From contig JAZNEJ010000018.1 of the NCBI GenBank assembly GCA_045588575.1, positions 1 through 64,000 of the forward strand: a stretch of 64,000 nucleotides of DNA, written 5' to 3'. The first letter of the stretch is position 1, and each line of letters begins with the position of its first letter. The DNA comes from RGIG5299 sp045588575. GTDB taxonomy: Bacteria > Bacillota > Clostridia > Oscillospirales > RGIG5299. Under the pieces are notes generated by a model. It was not told the origin of the DNA and ran no database searches. It was given only the letters and a program-made list of their open reading frames with translations. Shown here one piece after another: positions 7,424-17,001 of the stretch. The translations under genes were made by a program, and so were the position numbers.

Positions 7424-9478
7424 TCAGTTGAAAATAGTTGCGGAAGCTTGAGAAAAAAGCTTTTCAACTGATTTCCTGAGATGTTCTTTTTCTGTTGTAT
7501 TTAACTTATAAATTCCCGCAAAAAGCTTATTTGCGGCATTCTCGGCTTTTTCTAAAAGAGAAACGTCAATAAGTAAATCGGCAATTTTCAGTTCAGGCAA
7601 GCCGTGTTGACGCTTACCGAAGAAATCGCCCGGACCTCTTTCTCTGAAATCAAATTCCATAAGCTTAAAGCCGTTATCGTTATCTCTCACCGTTTCAAGC
7701 CTTGAAAGTGTTTTTTCGTTTTTCGAATCGGTAATAAGCACACAGTAGGATTTCAAATTTCCTCTTCCGACTCTGCCTCTTAACTGATGAAGCTGCGATA
7801 AACCGAAATGTTCGGCATTTTCAATATAGATAAGAGTTGCATCGGGAGAGTCAATTCCAACCTCAATTACGGTTGTTGCAACAATGGCGTCGGCTTCGTT
7901 ATTATGGAATTTTTGCATAACTGCTTCTTTTTCCTTCGGCTTCATTTTACCGTGAAGCAAAAGCAAGCGAAAATCCTTTAAATAACCTTTTTTAAGGTCA
8001 TCAAAAAGAGCGGTTGCCGAGGTAATATCATCATCTTCCTGATTAACCGCAGGACAGACGATATACATTTTATGCCCGAGAGACAACTCTTTAACGGCAA
8101 AATCGTAAGCGTCTTTTCTGCGATTGGAAGAAATGAGCATGGTTGTAATTTTTTTGCGGCCTTTCGGTAATTCATCGATAATTGAAATATCAAGACCGCC
8201 GTAAATCATAAGACCAACGGTGCGTGGAATAGGGGTTGCCGACATAACCAACAGATGCGGCGCAGTGCCTTTATCGGAAAGAGCTGCACGTTGCATAACA
8301 CCGAAACGGTGCTGCTCGTCGGCAATAACGAGCGCAAGATTGCTAAATAAAACGTCTTGCGAAATAAGAGCGTGAGTTCCAATGCAAAGAGAAATTTCTC
8401 CGTTTTGAAGCTTTTCGGTTATAATTTTACGCTCTTTTTTGGGAGTTGCGCCTGTTAAAAGGGCAACCTTTATGCCAAGCGGCTCTAAAAAAGCCGAAAG
8501 ACTTTTATAATGCTGTAATGCCAAAATTTCGGTTGGCACCATTAAAGCGGTTTGACCGTTTGCTCTTGCAATCGAATAACAAACTGCGGCGGCAACCACT
8601 GTTTTTCCGGAGCCAACGTCGCCCTGAATAATGCGTTGCATACGCTTGCCCGAGGAAATGTCGTTAAAACATTCGTTTATAACACGCTTTTGAGCGGAAG
8701 TAAGCTCAAAGGGAAGCTTTGCAATAAAGGAGTCGGGAGCAAAGCCTGTTTTTAAAGGTAAAAGCTTTTTATCTTGCGCTTCAAGCTGTGCTTTAAGCCT
8801 TAAAATACCTGCGCGAAGAATGAAAAGCTCTTCAAAAATAAGTCTTTCACGGGCAAAGTTTATATCAAACTGATTTTTCGGAAAATGAATTTTGTTAACC
8901 GCATCGTAAAAGGAAACTAATGAATAATCCGAAATAAGCGGTAATGGAAGCGTTTCATAGGCTTTTGGGAGTAAAGAAAGCGCATTTTTAACGAGAGAAC
9001 GCATTTTATTTTGAGAAATGCCTTCTGTAAGACGGTAAACGGGAAGAAGAGAAGTCTTTAAAGATTGATTTTCCGCCTTTTCAATAATGGGAGAGGTCAT
9101 TTCGAGTTTGCCGTAATATTTTAAGGCGCGCCCGAAAATAAAATATTTTTCTCCGCTTTTCAAAGATGTTTTTAAATAGCTTTGATTAAAACAAGTAACC
9201 GAAACAGAGCCGGTATCGTCTGCAAAAATCATCTTATAAAGCGTGGTTTTGCCTTTAATTCTAACCTCTGAAACAGGAGCAATAAGCGTTACGAAAATGC
9301 CAACCTTTTCGCCGTCGGCGATATCTTCAACAAATTTAATATTAGAACGGTCCTCATAGCTTCTGGGATAATGAGTAATAAGGTCGAAAACCGTAACAAT
9401 GCCGAGCTTTTCGAGCAAAGTTAAGGTTTTTTGACCAATACCCTTTATATTAGAAACCGATGCGGAAAGTTCAAACAT
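7424..9478 (-). CDS. recG: ATP-dependent DNA helicase RecG
   Basis: A 684-residue superfamily 2 helicase that remodels stalled replication forks and Holliday junctions. The N-terminal wedge (OB-fold, beginning about residue 60) binds branched DNA. The helicase core shows Walker A GDVGSGKT, the DEQHRFG box (DExH variant), SATPIPRT, and the motif V-VI region with TTVIEVGIDSPDATLIYIEN and QLRGRVGRG. Length is normal for the family. The ATG at 9478 follows AAAGGAAT with good spacing; a GTG 18 bases upstream lies inside the cysS end and is less likely. The stop overlaps the upstream ATG candidate of the next gene. Confidence 0.97.
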   Translation of the reverse strand: MFELSASVSNIKGIGQKTLTLLEKLGIVTVFDLITHYPRSYEDRSNIKFVEDIADGEKVGIFVTLIAPVSEVRIKGKTTLYKMIFADDTGSVSVTCFNQSYLKTSLKSGEKYFIFGRALKYYGKLEMTSPIIEKAENQSLKTSLLPVYRLTEGISQNKMRSLVKNALSLLPKAYETLPLPLISDYSLVSFYDAVNKIHFPKNQFDINFARERLIFEELFILRAGILRLKAQLEAQDKKLLPLKTGFAPDSFIAKLPFELTSAQKRVINECFNDISSGKRMQRIIQGDVGSGKTVVAAAVCYSIARANGQTALMVPTEILALQHYKSLSAFLEPLGIKVALLTGATPKKERKIITEKLQNGEISLCIGTHALISQDVLFSNLALVIADEQHRFGVMQRAALSDKGTAPHLLVMSATPIPRTVGLMIYGGLDISIIDELPKGRKKITTMLISSNRRKDAYDFAVKELSLGHKMYIVCPAVNQEDDDITSATALFDDLKKGYLKDFRLLLLHGKMKPKEKEAVMQKFHNNEADAIVATTVIEVGIDSPDATLIYIENAEHFGLSQLHQLRGRVGRGNLKSYCVLITDSKNEKTLSRLETVRDNDNGFKLMEFDFRERGPGDFFGKRQHGLPELKIADLLIDVSLLEKAENAANKLFAGIYKLNTTEKEHLRKSVEKLFSQASATIFN

Positions 9479-9480
9479 TT

Positions 9481-10866
9481 TTATTCCTTTCTCCACTTAA
9501 CGCCGTCTTTGGTGTCTTCAAGAATAATGCCAATACCCTTTAAATAATCGCGAATTTCATCGGCGCGGTTAAAGTTCTTTGTCTTTCTTGCTTCTTGACG
9601 TTCAGCAATAAGAGCTTCAATTTCGGCATCAAGAATATCTTCCTTCTTTTCTTCGGTAAGACTGAGAGAAAGCACCGAGTCAAATTCTTTTATAAGCATA
9701 AATTTCGTAACGTCGTTTATCTCTGCCTTTAAAACGTCGTAAAGAATGGTAATAGCGAGCGATGTGTTAAGGTCGTTGTCTAACGCCTCTTTAAAAGCGG
9801 CACGAAGAGGAGCCGCGCCGTTTTCATCAAATTCGCCGTCTTTATTAAGCGACTGAATTTTAGAAACAAGCTTATCGTAAGCGACGTTTGCGTTTTCGAG
9901 GCCTTCGTAAGAAAAAACGAGAGCCTTTCTGTAATGGGACTGCAAGCAGAAGAAGCGGTAGGCAAGGGGATTGTAACCTTTTTCTTCAAGGAGAGAAACG
10001 GTTAAGAATTCACCCGTTGATTTCGACATTTTTCCGCTGTTTGTATTAAGATGAAGCACGTGGAACCAGTGAGGACACCATTCGTGGCCAAGATACGCTT
10101 CACTTTGCGCAATCTCGTTAGTGTGGTGAGGGAAAGCGTTATCAATACCGCCGCAGTGAATATCAAGATATTCGCCGAGCGATTTAATGCTTATTGCCGA
10201 GCATTCAATGTGCCAACCGGGGTAACCTAAACCCCACGGACTTTCCCATTTAAGCTCCTGATTGTCAAATTTCGATTTTGTAAACCACAAAACGAAGTCG
10301 GCTTTGTTTTTCTTGTTATTATCGGCTTCAACACCGTCTCTTACGCCAACCTCAAGGTTTTCGGCATCGTGCTTATTAAAAACATAATATTCGGGAAGCT
10401 TTGAGGTGTCGAAATAAACGTTTCCGCCCGCAATATATGCAAAACCCTTATCTAAAAGAGTTTGAACCATTTCAATAAAATCGGGCACACGGCTCGTTGC
10501 GGGAATTACGTGCTCCGGAGTTTTAATGTTAAGCTTTTTGCAATCGTTAAAGAATGCATCGGTGTAAAACTGAGCAATGTCCATAACGGTCTTCTTTTCA
10601 CGCTTTGCACCCTTTAACATTTTATCTTCACCGGTATCGGCATCGCTTGTAAGATGGCCGACGTCGGTAATATTCATAGTACGTTCAACCTCATAGCCTG
10701 CATAACGGAGATATTTATCGAGAATATCTTCCATTATATAGCTTCTCAAATTGCCTATGTGTGCAAAATGATAAACGGTGGGGCCACAGGTATACATTTT
10801 AACCTTGTTAGGCTCGTGAGTTTTAAATTCATCTCTGGAATGAGTAAGAGTATTGTAAAGAATCAT
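9481..10866 (-). CDS. cysS: Cysteinyl-tRNA synthetase
   Basis: A 461-residue class I aminoacyl-tRNA synthetase that charges tRNA-Cys. The signature motifs are MYTCGPTVYHFAHIGN, which combines a zinc-ligand cysteine with the HIGH-like HIGN, WHIECSAIS with a further zinc cysteine, and the KMSKS loop in SGKMSKSTGEFL. The C-terminal helical anticodon-binding part is complete. Its ATG overlaps the end of cysE by four bases, so the last step of cysteine synthesis precursor supply and cysteine charging are translationally coupled. No T-box leader precedes the pair. Confidence 0.98.
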   Translation of the reverse strand: MILYNTLTHSRDEFKTHEPNKVKMYTCGPTVYHFAHIGNLRSYIMEDILDKYLRYAGYEVERTMNITDVGHLTSDADTGEDKMLKGAKREKKTVMDIAQFYTDAFFNDCKKLNIKTPEHVIPATSRVPDFIEMVQTLLDKGFAYIAGGNVYFDTSKLPEYYVFNKHDAENLEVGVRDGVEADNNKKNKADFVLWFTKSKFDNQELKWESPWGLGYPGWHIECSAISIKSLGEYLDIHCGGIDNAFPHHTNEIAQSEAYLGHEWCPHWFHVLHLNTNSGKMSKSTGEFLTVSLLEEKGYNPLAYRFFCLQSHYRKALVFSYEGLENANVAYDKLVSKIQSLNKDGEFDENGAAPLRAAFKEALDNDLNTSLAITILYDVLKAEINDVTKFMLIKEFDSVLSLSLTEEKKEDILDAEIEALIAERQEARKTKNFNRADEIRDYLKGIGIILEDTKDGVKWRKE

Positions 10867-11504
10867 TTTTTGTCATCCTTCTCTTTAGTTGCTTTTTCGA
10901 GTTGTTCAAGTTTAACAGAAAGCCTGCAAAGCTCCTGAGAAACGGGGTCGGGAATATGAACCTGGTCGAGCTGATTCGAAAGCTTAATACCGTCGCGAAT
11001 AACAACTCTTGCAGGAACGCCAACGGCAGTTGAATTTGCGGGAACGTCTGTAAGAACAACGGCACCTGCCGCAATTTTTGCATTATCACCTATCTTAACG
11101 GGGCCTAAAACCTTTGCGCCTGCACCAACCATTACGTTGTTTCCCAAGGTGGGATGTCGTTTGCCCTTGTCTTTACCGGTACCGCCGAGAGTAACGCCCT
11201 GATAAAGAAGGCAATTATCTCCCATTTCAACGGTTTCTCCAATAACAACGCCCATTCCGTGGTCTATAAAAAGTCCTTTTCCAATGGTAGCGCCGGGATG
11301 AATTTCAATTCCTGTTTTGCTTCTTGCGTGTTGGGAAATCCATCTTGCAAGGAAAAAACGCTTTTTAAGATAGTGTTTATGTGCTCTTCTGTAACTTCTA
11401 ACCGCTTTAAATCCTGAATAAAGAAAGAAAATTTCAAGAGAAGAGCGGGCGGCGGGGTCTTTTTCTTTTATTAAGTTGATTTCTTCTTTAAGTGCTTTGA
11501 ACAT
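10863..11504 (-). CDS. cysE: Serine O-acetyltransferase
   Basis: A 213-residue enzyme that acetylates L-serine with acetyl-CoA to give O-acetylserine, the acceptor for sulfide in cysteine synthesis. The N-terminal helical part is short, as in Gram-positive CysE/EpsC. It is followed by left-handed beta-helix hexapeptide repeats containing the active-site histidine region IDHGMGVVIGETVEMGDNC and the loop LGGTGKDKGKRHP. A charged tail of about 40 residues (KLEQLEKATKEKDDKK) extends beyond the core. The ATG shares one base with the pgsA stop, and the gene overlaps cysS by four bases. A second, shorter hexapeptide acetyltransferase lies at 62763. Confidence 0.95.
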   Translation of the reverse strand: MFKALKEEINLIKEKDPAARSSLEIFFLYSGFKAVRSYRRAHKHYLKKRFFLARWISQHARSKTGIEIHPGATIGKGLFIDHGMGVVIGETVEMGDNCLLYQGVTLGGTGKDKGKRHPTLGNNVMVGAGAKVLGPVKIGDNAKIAAGAVVLTDVPANSTAVGVPARVVIRDGIKLSNQLDQVHIPDPVSQELCRLSVKLEQLEKATKEKDDKK

Positions 11505-12103
11505 TAAGAAACCTCCTTTGAAGCTTTAAGCTCCTTGAGCTTTTTTGAATAAAGGAATATGTAGGGGAATAGTGAAATAAGGGTTACGAGTGATGCAATA
11601 CAAATTGAATAGAAAACGAAATCGTTTAAATTAAAAAGATAGAAGAAGAAAGAAAAACCAATGCAAACGGTTTGCACGCAGGTTTTAACCTTGCCCCAAA
11701 TAATAGCGCCTATAACCGCGCCTTTTCTTGCGGTGTAGTTTCTGAGCTCAGAAACAATAATTTCTCTTGCAAGAATAACGATAAGTAAAGGTATTAAATA
11801 AAAACCGTAACATCCGCTTATAAATTCATAAAAAAGGAAAGAGAGCATAGTGCCGAAAATAATAATCTTATCGGCAAGAGGGTCTAAAATCTTGCCTTTA
11901 TCGGAAACAATGCCGTATTTTCTGGCATAATGTCCGTCGAATGCATCTGTAATCATTGCAAGACCGAATATAATGCCGGATATTAAAATGAAGACCGTTT
12001 TACATTGCGAAATAGCGGCTAAACACATAAACAGAACAACAACGGGAGCCGCGGCTATTCGAATGTAACAAAGTAAATTCGGTATATTTTCTTTCTTAAA
12101 CAT
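11504..12103 (-). CDS. pgsA: CDP-diacylglycerol-glycerol-3-phosphate phosphatidyltransferase
   Basis: An integral membrane enzyme of 199 residues that makes phosphatidylglycerol phosphate, the committed step to anionic phospholipids. The CDP-alcohol phosphotransferase signature is intact in DAFDGHYARKYGIVSDKG followed by KILDPLADK, which gives the D-x2-DG-x2-AR-x8-G-x3-D-x3-D pattern. About five or six membrane helices are predicted, with a lysine-rich C-terminus. It lies 10 bases after rimO and shares a base with cysE. The rimO-pgsA order next to recA is common in Firmicutes. Confidence 0.94.
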   Translation of the reverse strand: MFKKENIPNLLCYIRIAAAPVVVLFMCLAAISQCKTVFILISGIIFGLAMITDAFDGHYARKYGIVSDKGKILDPLADKIIIFGTMLSFLFYEFISGCYGFYLIPLLIVILAREIIVSELRNYTARKGAVIGAIIWGKVKTCVQTVCIGFSFFFYLFNLNDFVFYSICIASLVTLISLFPYIFLYSKKLKELKASKEVS

Positions 12104-12113
12104 TATAAAACCT

Positions 12114-13436
12114 TCATATCGCTTCGCCGAAAAGGTCAGAGCCTTCGGCGGATTCTATTTTAACGTTTATAAACTTGCCAACCTCAATCGATTTATTTGA
12201 GGTAAAGAAAATTCTTCCGTCAACGTCGGGCGCTTCGTTTTTACTTCTTCCGAAGAAAACCTCGGCGTATTTATCAAAGCCTTCGGCTAAAACCGTAAGA
12301 GTTTTTCCAACGAGCTTATTTGAATTTTCATCGGCAATAAATTCTTGCTCTTTTCTTATAATATCGGCACGGCGTTGCTTTTCTTTTTCCGAAACCTGAC
12401 CGCTCATTTTATAAGCCAAGGTGTTTTCTTCTCTCGAATATGGGAAAACACCCAAACGGTCAAACCGCACTTCTTTCATAAATTCGAGCATTTCATTAAA
12501 CTGCGCTCTCGTTTCACCGGGATATCCAGTAATAAGAGTAGTTCTTATAATAACGTCGGGAAGACGTGTTCTGATGTGTTTAATAAGCTCTTCAAGAGAG
12601 GCTCTGTGGCCACTTCTTCTCATTGAACGTAAAATATCGCCGTTACAGTGCTGTATGGGAATATCAAAATAATTAACGAGATTATCGTTTGCGGCAAAAA
12701 CGTCTAAAAGCTCGTCATCAATTTTTTCGGGATAACAGTAAAGCACTCTTATCCATTGAAGACCTTTTATTTTGCAAAGCTTATCGAGAAGCTCGGGGAG
12801 CATTTTTTTGCCGTATAAGTCTGTGCCGTAGGAGGTTGTATCCTGCGCGATAACGGTAAGCTCCTTAACTCCGTCATCGGCAAGCCTTTTTGCTTCTTCC
12901 AAAATGCTTTCGAGCGAGCGGCTTCTTTGTTTGCCTCTAATCATGGGAATTGCGCAATAACTGCAACCGTTTGAACAACCCTCCGCTATCTTTAAAAAAG
13001 CGGTATAATGGGGAGTGGTAAGCTCACGCGGACAGTCAATTGAATGATTGGTAACGGGTTCAAAGGAGAAATATTTTTCACCTTTCATAACGGCATTGCA
13101 GGCTTCAACTATTTTCATATAGCTGCCCGTGCCCAAAAAAGCGTCAACCTCCGGAAGCTCGCTTATTATTTCGTTTTTATATCTTTCGGTAAGACAGCCC
13201 GTAATAACGATGTGCTTAACCTTGCCTTCGTTTTTAAGAAGATTCATTTCGAAAATATTTTCAATAGCTTCTTCCTTTGCCGACTGAATAAAGCCGCAAG
13301 TGTTAATTAAAACTATGTCGGCAATATCGGCGTGAGGTGAAATGAGGTAACCTGCCTCTTTTAAAGCGGCAAGCATCATTTCGGTATCAACAAGATTTTT
13401 TGCGCATCCGAGCGAAATAGGGAAGACCTTAGCCAT
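12114..13436 (-). CDS. rimO: Ribosomal protein uS12 methylthiotransferase
   Basis: A 440-residue radical-SAM methylthiotransferase that modifies the conserved aspartate of ribosomal protein uS12. Domains in order are an N-terminal UPF0004 domain (ISLGCAKNLVDTEMM, with further cysteines in NTCGFI and GCLTERY that bind the auxiliary 4Fe-4S cluster), the radical SAM core with CSNGCSYCAIP (CxxxCxxC), and a C-terminal TRAM domain. KNLVDTE and the SRSLESILEEA region fit RimO better than the tRNA enzymes MiaB or MtaB. It starts two bases after the recX stop. Confidence 0.95.
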   Translation of the reverse strand: MAKVFPISLGCAKNLVDTEMMLAALKEAGYLISPHADIADIVLINTCGFIQSAKEEAIENIFEMNLLKNEGKVKHIVITGCLTERYKNEIISELPEVDAFLGTGSYMKIVEACNAVMKGEKYFSFEPVTNHSIDCPRELTTPHYTAFLKIAEGCSNGCSYCAIPMIRGKQRSRSLESILEEAKRLADDGVKELTVIAQDTTSYGTDLYGKKMLPELLDKLCKIKGLQWIRVLYCYPEKIDDELLDVFAANDNLVNYFDIPIQHCNGDILRSMRRSGHRASLEELIKHIRTRLPDVIIRTTLITGYPGETRAQFNEMLEFMKEVRFDRLGVFPYSREENTLAYKMSGQVSEKEKQRRADIIRKEQEFIADENSNKLVGKTLTVLAEGFDKYAEVFFGRSKNEAPDVDGRIFFTSNKSIEVGKFINVKIESAEGSDLFGEAI

Positions 13437-13438
13437 TT

Positions 13439-14074
13439 TTAATCATCATCCAAGTCAATGTTTTTTATGTCAGATAAAGTGTTTTTAATTTCCGAATAAG
13501 AATAACCCATTCGAAGAAACTTATCTATAAGAAGTTTCTTTGAGTTTATTTCGGTAATGTCAATTTTTCGAAGGTATTCAATAAGCATATCGCGCAGTAA
13601 ATCGGGAGTTTCGGCATCTTGAAAATATGCTTCGCAAACCTCCTCGGCAATATCCTTCGGCACGCCTTTTTCGAAAAAAATCTGCAAAATACGGTTTTTG
13701 CCGTAAAATTTCGTTTCGTGAAGAAAAGAAACTGCATTTTCAGCGTAATCGTAATCGTTTAGATAGTTGTTTTGAATAAGATAATCAACAGTTTCGTCAA
13801 TTACCTCATTGCAAATGCTTTTTTCACGCAGCTTTTTTCGCATTGTAGAAACGGTAACGGCGCCTCTGCCTAAAATGTCAAAGGCTTTTCGCTTTGCGAA
13901 TTTTCTGTTATCGAGAAGTAAAATCTCTTGAATTGAATTTTCGTCAATTTCACTGTCAACGAAAAGAGAATAATCCAATATAATTTCTTCATAAACGGTA
14001 AAGGAATATTCACCGTCTAAATAAACGTTAACTCTGCCGTCGCGTTTTGTGGGCTTTAATTCGGTAATTTTCAT
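13439..14074 (-). CDS. recX: Regulatory protein RecX
   Basis: A 211-residue helical-repeat protein that modulates RecA by binding in the groove of its filament. The family pattern is visible in AKRKAFDILGRGAVTVSTMRKK and in the repeated leucine/tyrosine-rich three-helix units (YLIQNNYLNDYDYAENAVSF). The start codon overlaps the recA stop, an ATGA-like junction, so recA and recX are translationally coupled in the usual arrangement. Confidence 0.93.
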   Translation of the reverse strand: MKITELKPTKRDGRVNVYLDGEYSFTVYEEIILDYSLFVDSEIDENSIQEILLLDNRKFAKRKAFDILGRGAVTVSTMRKKLREKSICNEVIDETVDYLIQNNYLNDYDYAENAVSFLHETKFYGKNRILQIFFEKGVPKDIAEEVCEAYFQDAETPDLLRDMLIEYLRKIDITEINSKKLLIDKFLRMGYSYSEIKNTLSDIKNIDLDDD

Positions 14075-15180
14075 TATTCAAAATCTTCGGCGGTAATGTC
14101 GAGAGAAATATCGTCGTCGTTTGCTTTTGACGAAGCTTTTGCGGGAGCCTTTTTAGCGGGCTTTTCAACTGCGGCTTCAGCGGGCTTGCCCTCTTTTGAA
14201 GCCTTGTAAGCAGCCATTATTTTTGCGGCAACTTCTTCGGCAATATCGGGATTGTTTGCAAAATATTCCTTTGCATTATCTCTGCCCTGACCGATTTTAA
14301 CGCCGTTATAAGCAAACCAAGAACCGCTCTTGTCAACGATGCCGAATTTTGCGCCGAGGTCAACGAGCTCGCCTATTCTTGAAATGCCCTTGCCGTACAT
14401 AATATCGAATTCGCAATCTTTAAAAGGCGGAGCAACCTTGTTTTTAACAACCTTAACCTTGGTTCTGGAGCCTATTGCTTCGGTTCCGTTTTTAATAACG
14501 TCGGCTTTTCTTACGTCCATACGAACGGAAGCGAAATATTTAAGAGCAAGACCGCCGGTGGTGGTTTCGGGATTGCCGTAAATAACGCCGATTTTCTGAC
14601 GGAGCTGATTTATAAAAATTGCAACGGTATTACCCTTTGAAATTGCGCTTGAAAGCTTGCGGAGGGCCGAAGACATAAGTCTTGCCTGAGCGCCGACAAC
14701 GGTGTTGCCGATATCGCCTTCAAATTCCTGACGGGGAACGAGTGCTGCAACCGAGTCAACGACAATAACGTCAACCGCACCGCTTCTTACGAGAGCTTCG
14801 GTGATTTCCAAAGCCTGCTCGCCGCCGTCGGGCTGAGAAACGAGAAGAGAATCAACGTCAACGCCGAGAGCCTTTGCATATTCGGGGTCAAGAGCGTGCT
14901 CGGCATCAACAAAAGCTGCGGTTCCGCCTTTTTTCTGGGCTTCCGCAACAATGTGAAGTGCAACGGTGGTTTTACCCGAAGATTCGGGACCGTAAATTTC
15001 AACAATACGTCCTTTCGGAACGCCGCCTATGCCGAGAGCCATATCAAGACCGATAGAACCGGTGGGAATAGCCTCAACGTTCATAGTTGAATTCTCTCCG
15101 AGAATCATAACCGAACCCTGACCGAATTTTTTCTGAATCTGTTCAATTGCAGTTTGTAAAGCCTTTTGCTTTTCGTCCAT
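14074..15180 (-). CDS. recA: Recombinase A
   Basis: A 368-residue strand-exchange ATPase of homologous recombination and co-protease of the SOS response. Walker A GPESSGKT is at residues 64-71. The Walker B segment VDVIVVDSVAALVPR and the DNA-binding loops, including GVIYGNPETTTGG, are intact. The C-terminal tail after about residue 325 is alanine/lysine-rich and then acidic, as in many Clostridia. I see no LexA box immediately upstream, because the gene sits inside a long operon behind prmC with a 24-base gap. Confidence 0.99.
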   Translation of the reverse strand: MDEKQKALQTAIEQIQKKFGQGSVMILGENSTMNVEAIPTGSIGLDMALGIGGVPKGRIVEIYGPESSGKTTVALHIVAEAQKKGGTAAFVDAEHALDPEYAKALGVDVDSLLVSQPDGGEQALEITEALVRSGAVDVIVVDSVAALVPRQEFEGDIGNTVVGAQARLMSSALRKLSSAISKGNTVAIFINQLRQKIGVIYGNPETTTGGLALKYFASVRMDVRKADVIKNGTEAIGSRTKVKVVKNKVAPPFKDCEFDIMYGKGISRIGELVDLGAKFGIVDKSGSWFAYNGVKIGQGRDNAKEYFANNPDIAEEVAAKIMAAYKASKEGKPAEAAVEKPAKKAPAKASSKANDDDISLDITAEDFE

Positions 15181-15204
15181 GTAAATGCACTTCCTTATAT
15201 AGAA

Positions 15205-16032
15205 TTAAATTTTTCTGAAAACCAAAACTCTGTCATTTCCCGAGTAGTCTTTTATAAGCTCGGTAAAATCAAACCGATTTTTAACAAAAATATCAATGAT
15301 ATCGTGTGCTTGAGTTTCGCCAATCTCTAAAATCATATAACCGTTTGTTTTTAGCGCTTTCGCTTGAAGGGTGGCTAATGCTTTGTAGAAAGTCAAACCG
15401 TCGTTTCCGCCGTAAAGAGCAAGGGAAGGCTCGAATTTCAATTCTTCCTGAAGTGAGTTCATTTCGTCTTCGGTAAGATAAGGCGGATTGCAAACCAAAA
15501 CGTCGCAAGGAATATCGGGTGTTTCTTTTAAAATATCAAGATGCTCAAAAGAAACCTTGACCTTGTTAAGTAAGGCGTTTTCTTTTGCTATATTGAGAGC
15601 TTTTTCGGAAATGTCAAATAAAACAGCTTTACAGTTGCACTCGTGAGCCAAAGTTATGCCAATGCAGCCCGAACCGGTACAAAAATCGTAAACAATGTTG
15701 TTTTTGTTGATATATTTAAGCGCTGTTTCAACCAAAACCTCAGTATCGGGACGTGGAATTAAAACGTCATTTGAAACCTTGAAAGGAAGGGAGAAAAACT
15801 CCCAAAATCCCAAAAGATACTGAAGCGGCTCTCTGTTTGCGCGCCTTTTGCAAAGCGCAATATATTTTTCGTTAACCTCATCGTTAGTTGCCTCGGCATC
15901 AACAAGAGGAATAACAACCTTGTGATTAAAGCAAAATTCAAAAAGCTGCTTTGCATCAAACTCGGCGTCTTCGATTTTTGCTTCTCTTAAAATAAAATAG
16001 CCCTGCTTAAAAATTTGCTTTTCGGTTACCAT
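15205..16032 (-). CDS. prmC: Release factor glutamine methyltransferase
   Basis: A 275-residue SAM-dependent methyltransferase that methylates the glutamine of the GGQ motif in release factors RF1 and RF2. It has a helical N-terminal RF-binding region, the SAM motif VYDFCTGSGCIGITLA, and the catalytic NPPY motif in VCNPPYLTEDEMNSL. The length is normal. The ATG overlaps the end of the DUF1385 gene by seven bases. In many Firmicutes the DUF1385 (YqhQ-like) gene and prmC are neighbours near prfA, which is not in this window. Confidence 0.94.
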   Translation of the reverse strand: MVTEKQIFKQGYFILREAKIEDAEFDAKQLFEFCFNHKVVIPLVDAEATNDEVNEKYIALCKRRANREPLQYLLGFWEFFSLPFKVSNDVLIPRPDTEVLVETALKYINKNNIVYDFCTGSGCIGITLAHECNCKAVLFDISEKALNIAKENALLNKVKVSFEHLDILKETPDIPCDVLVCNPPYLTEDEMNSLQEELKFEPSLALYGGNDGLTFYKALATLQAKALKTNGYMILEIGETQAHDIIDIFVKNRFDFTELIKDYSGNDRVLVFRKI

Positions 16033-16985
16033 AACGCATCTTCTTTATTTTCGGGAATAACAGGGAGAATAGATGCAATAGCAACCTCTATTTGACTGTC
16101 ATCGGGCTCTCTGGTGGTAATGTATTGCAAAGCCTTGCCCGGTGCCGAAATTATTTTTGTGAAAATATTATCGTAACGCCCCGCAAGCTTTATAAGCTCG
16201 TAACTTATGCCCGAAACAATAGGCAAAAATACAAGCTTGCACAAAAATCTTAAAAAGACGTTATCAATAGGAAAGATGGGAAGCATAAAAATCGCAACGC
16301 TTATAAGCATAACGATAATGAGAAAGCTGGTTCCGCATCTGGGATGTGTGCGCTTTTGAATTCTAACGTTTTCAACGGTAAGAGGGAGACCTTTTTCATA
16401 ACAAAAAATTGACTTATGCTCTGCTCCGTGATATTCAAAAACTCTTTTTATGCTTTTGGTTTGCGATACCAAAAGAAGATAAGAAATGAAAATTATAAGC
16501 TTAAACAAGCCTTCGAAAAGAGAAATTGCGGTTTGGTCAAAACTGTTTCCGCAAAGATAGTTAAGACCGGCGGTTAAGTAGGTGGGAGCAAAGATAAAAA
16601 GACCAACGCTGAGAAGTAAGCCTAAAACAAGGGAAAAAGCAAGAACAACGTCCATAATTGATTTACCTGTTTTCTTGGCATACCATTTTTCGAATTTCGA
16701 GGGCTCTTCTTCCTCCATTCCCGCAAGCTCGGCAGAACGCATAATTGTTTTGGTGCCGGTAATCATACTGGAAATAAAGATGAAAAAGCCTCTTATAAAG
16801 GGGATTTTTAAAATTTTACTTTTTTTCTTTTGCTCTGAAACGGTTTCAACGGTTATTTCTTTGGTTTGCTCGTTTCTAACGGCCAAAACGGTTTTAAAAG
16901 GGCCTTTCATCATAACGCCCTCAATTAAAGCCTGACCGCCTATTGAAGTTTTACAAACCTTTTGATTTTCAGAACATTTTTTCAT
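16026..16985 (-). CDS. DUF1385 (YqhQ-like) membrane protein
   Basis: A 319-residue integral membrane protein of family DUF1385, whose molecular function is unknown. The conserved N-terminal IGGQALIEGVMMKGP and the central motif EYHGAEHKSIFCYEKG followed by THPRCGTSFL are diagnostic. The histidines and cysteines there look like a metal or catalytic site. About five or six membrane helices are predicted between residues 60 and 290. It lies between the FakA-like gene and prmC with very short spacing. Confidence 0.9.
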   Translation of the reverse strand: MKKCSENQKVCKTSIGGQALIEGVMMKGPFKTVLAVRNEQTKEITVETVSEQKKKSKILKIPFIRGFFIFISSMITGTKTIMRSAELAGMEEEEPSKFEKWYAKKTGKSIMDVVLAFSLVLGLLLSVGLFIFAPTYLTAGLNYLCGNSFDQTAISLFEGLFKLIIFISYLLLVSQTKSIKRVFEYHGAEHKSIFCYEKGLPLTVENVRIQKRTHPRCGTSFLIIVMLISVAIFMLPIFPIDNVFLRFLCKLVFLPIVSGISYELIKLAGRYDNIFTKIISAPGKALQYITTREPDDSQIEVAIASILPVIPENKEDALW

Positions 16986-17001
16986 TTAAATACCTCAAAA
17001 A

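Noticed and set aside
10863..12103. A T-box leader for cysE-cysS was looked for.
   Set aside because: The genes overlap with pgsA and each other, so there is no leader, and no AGGGTGGNACCGCG motif occurs.
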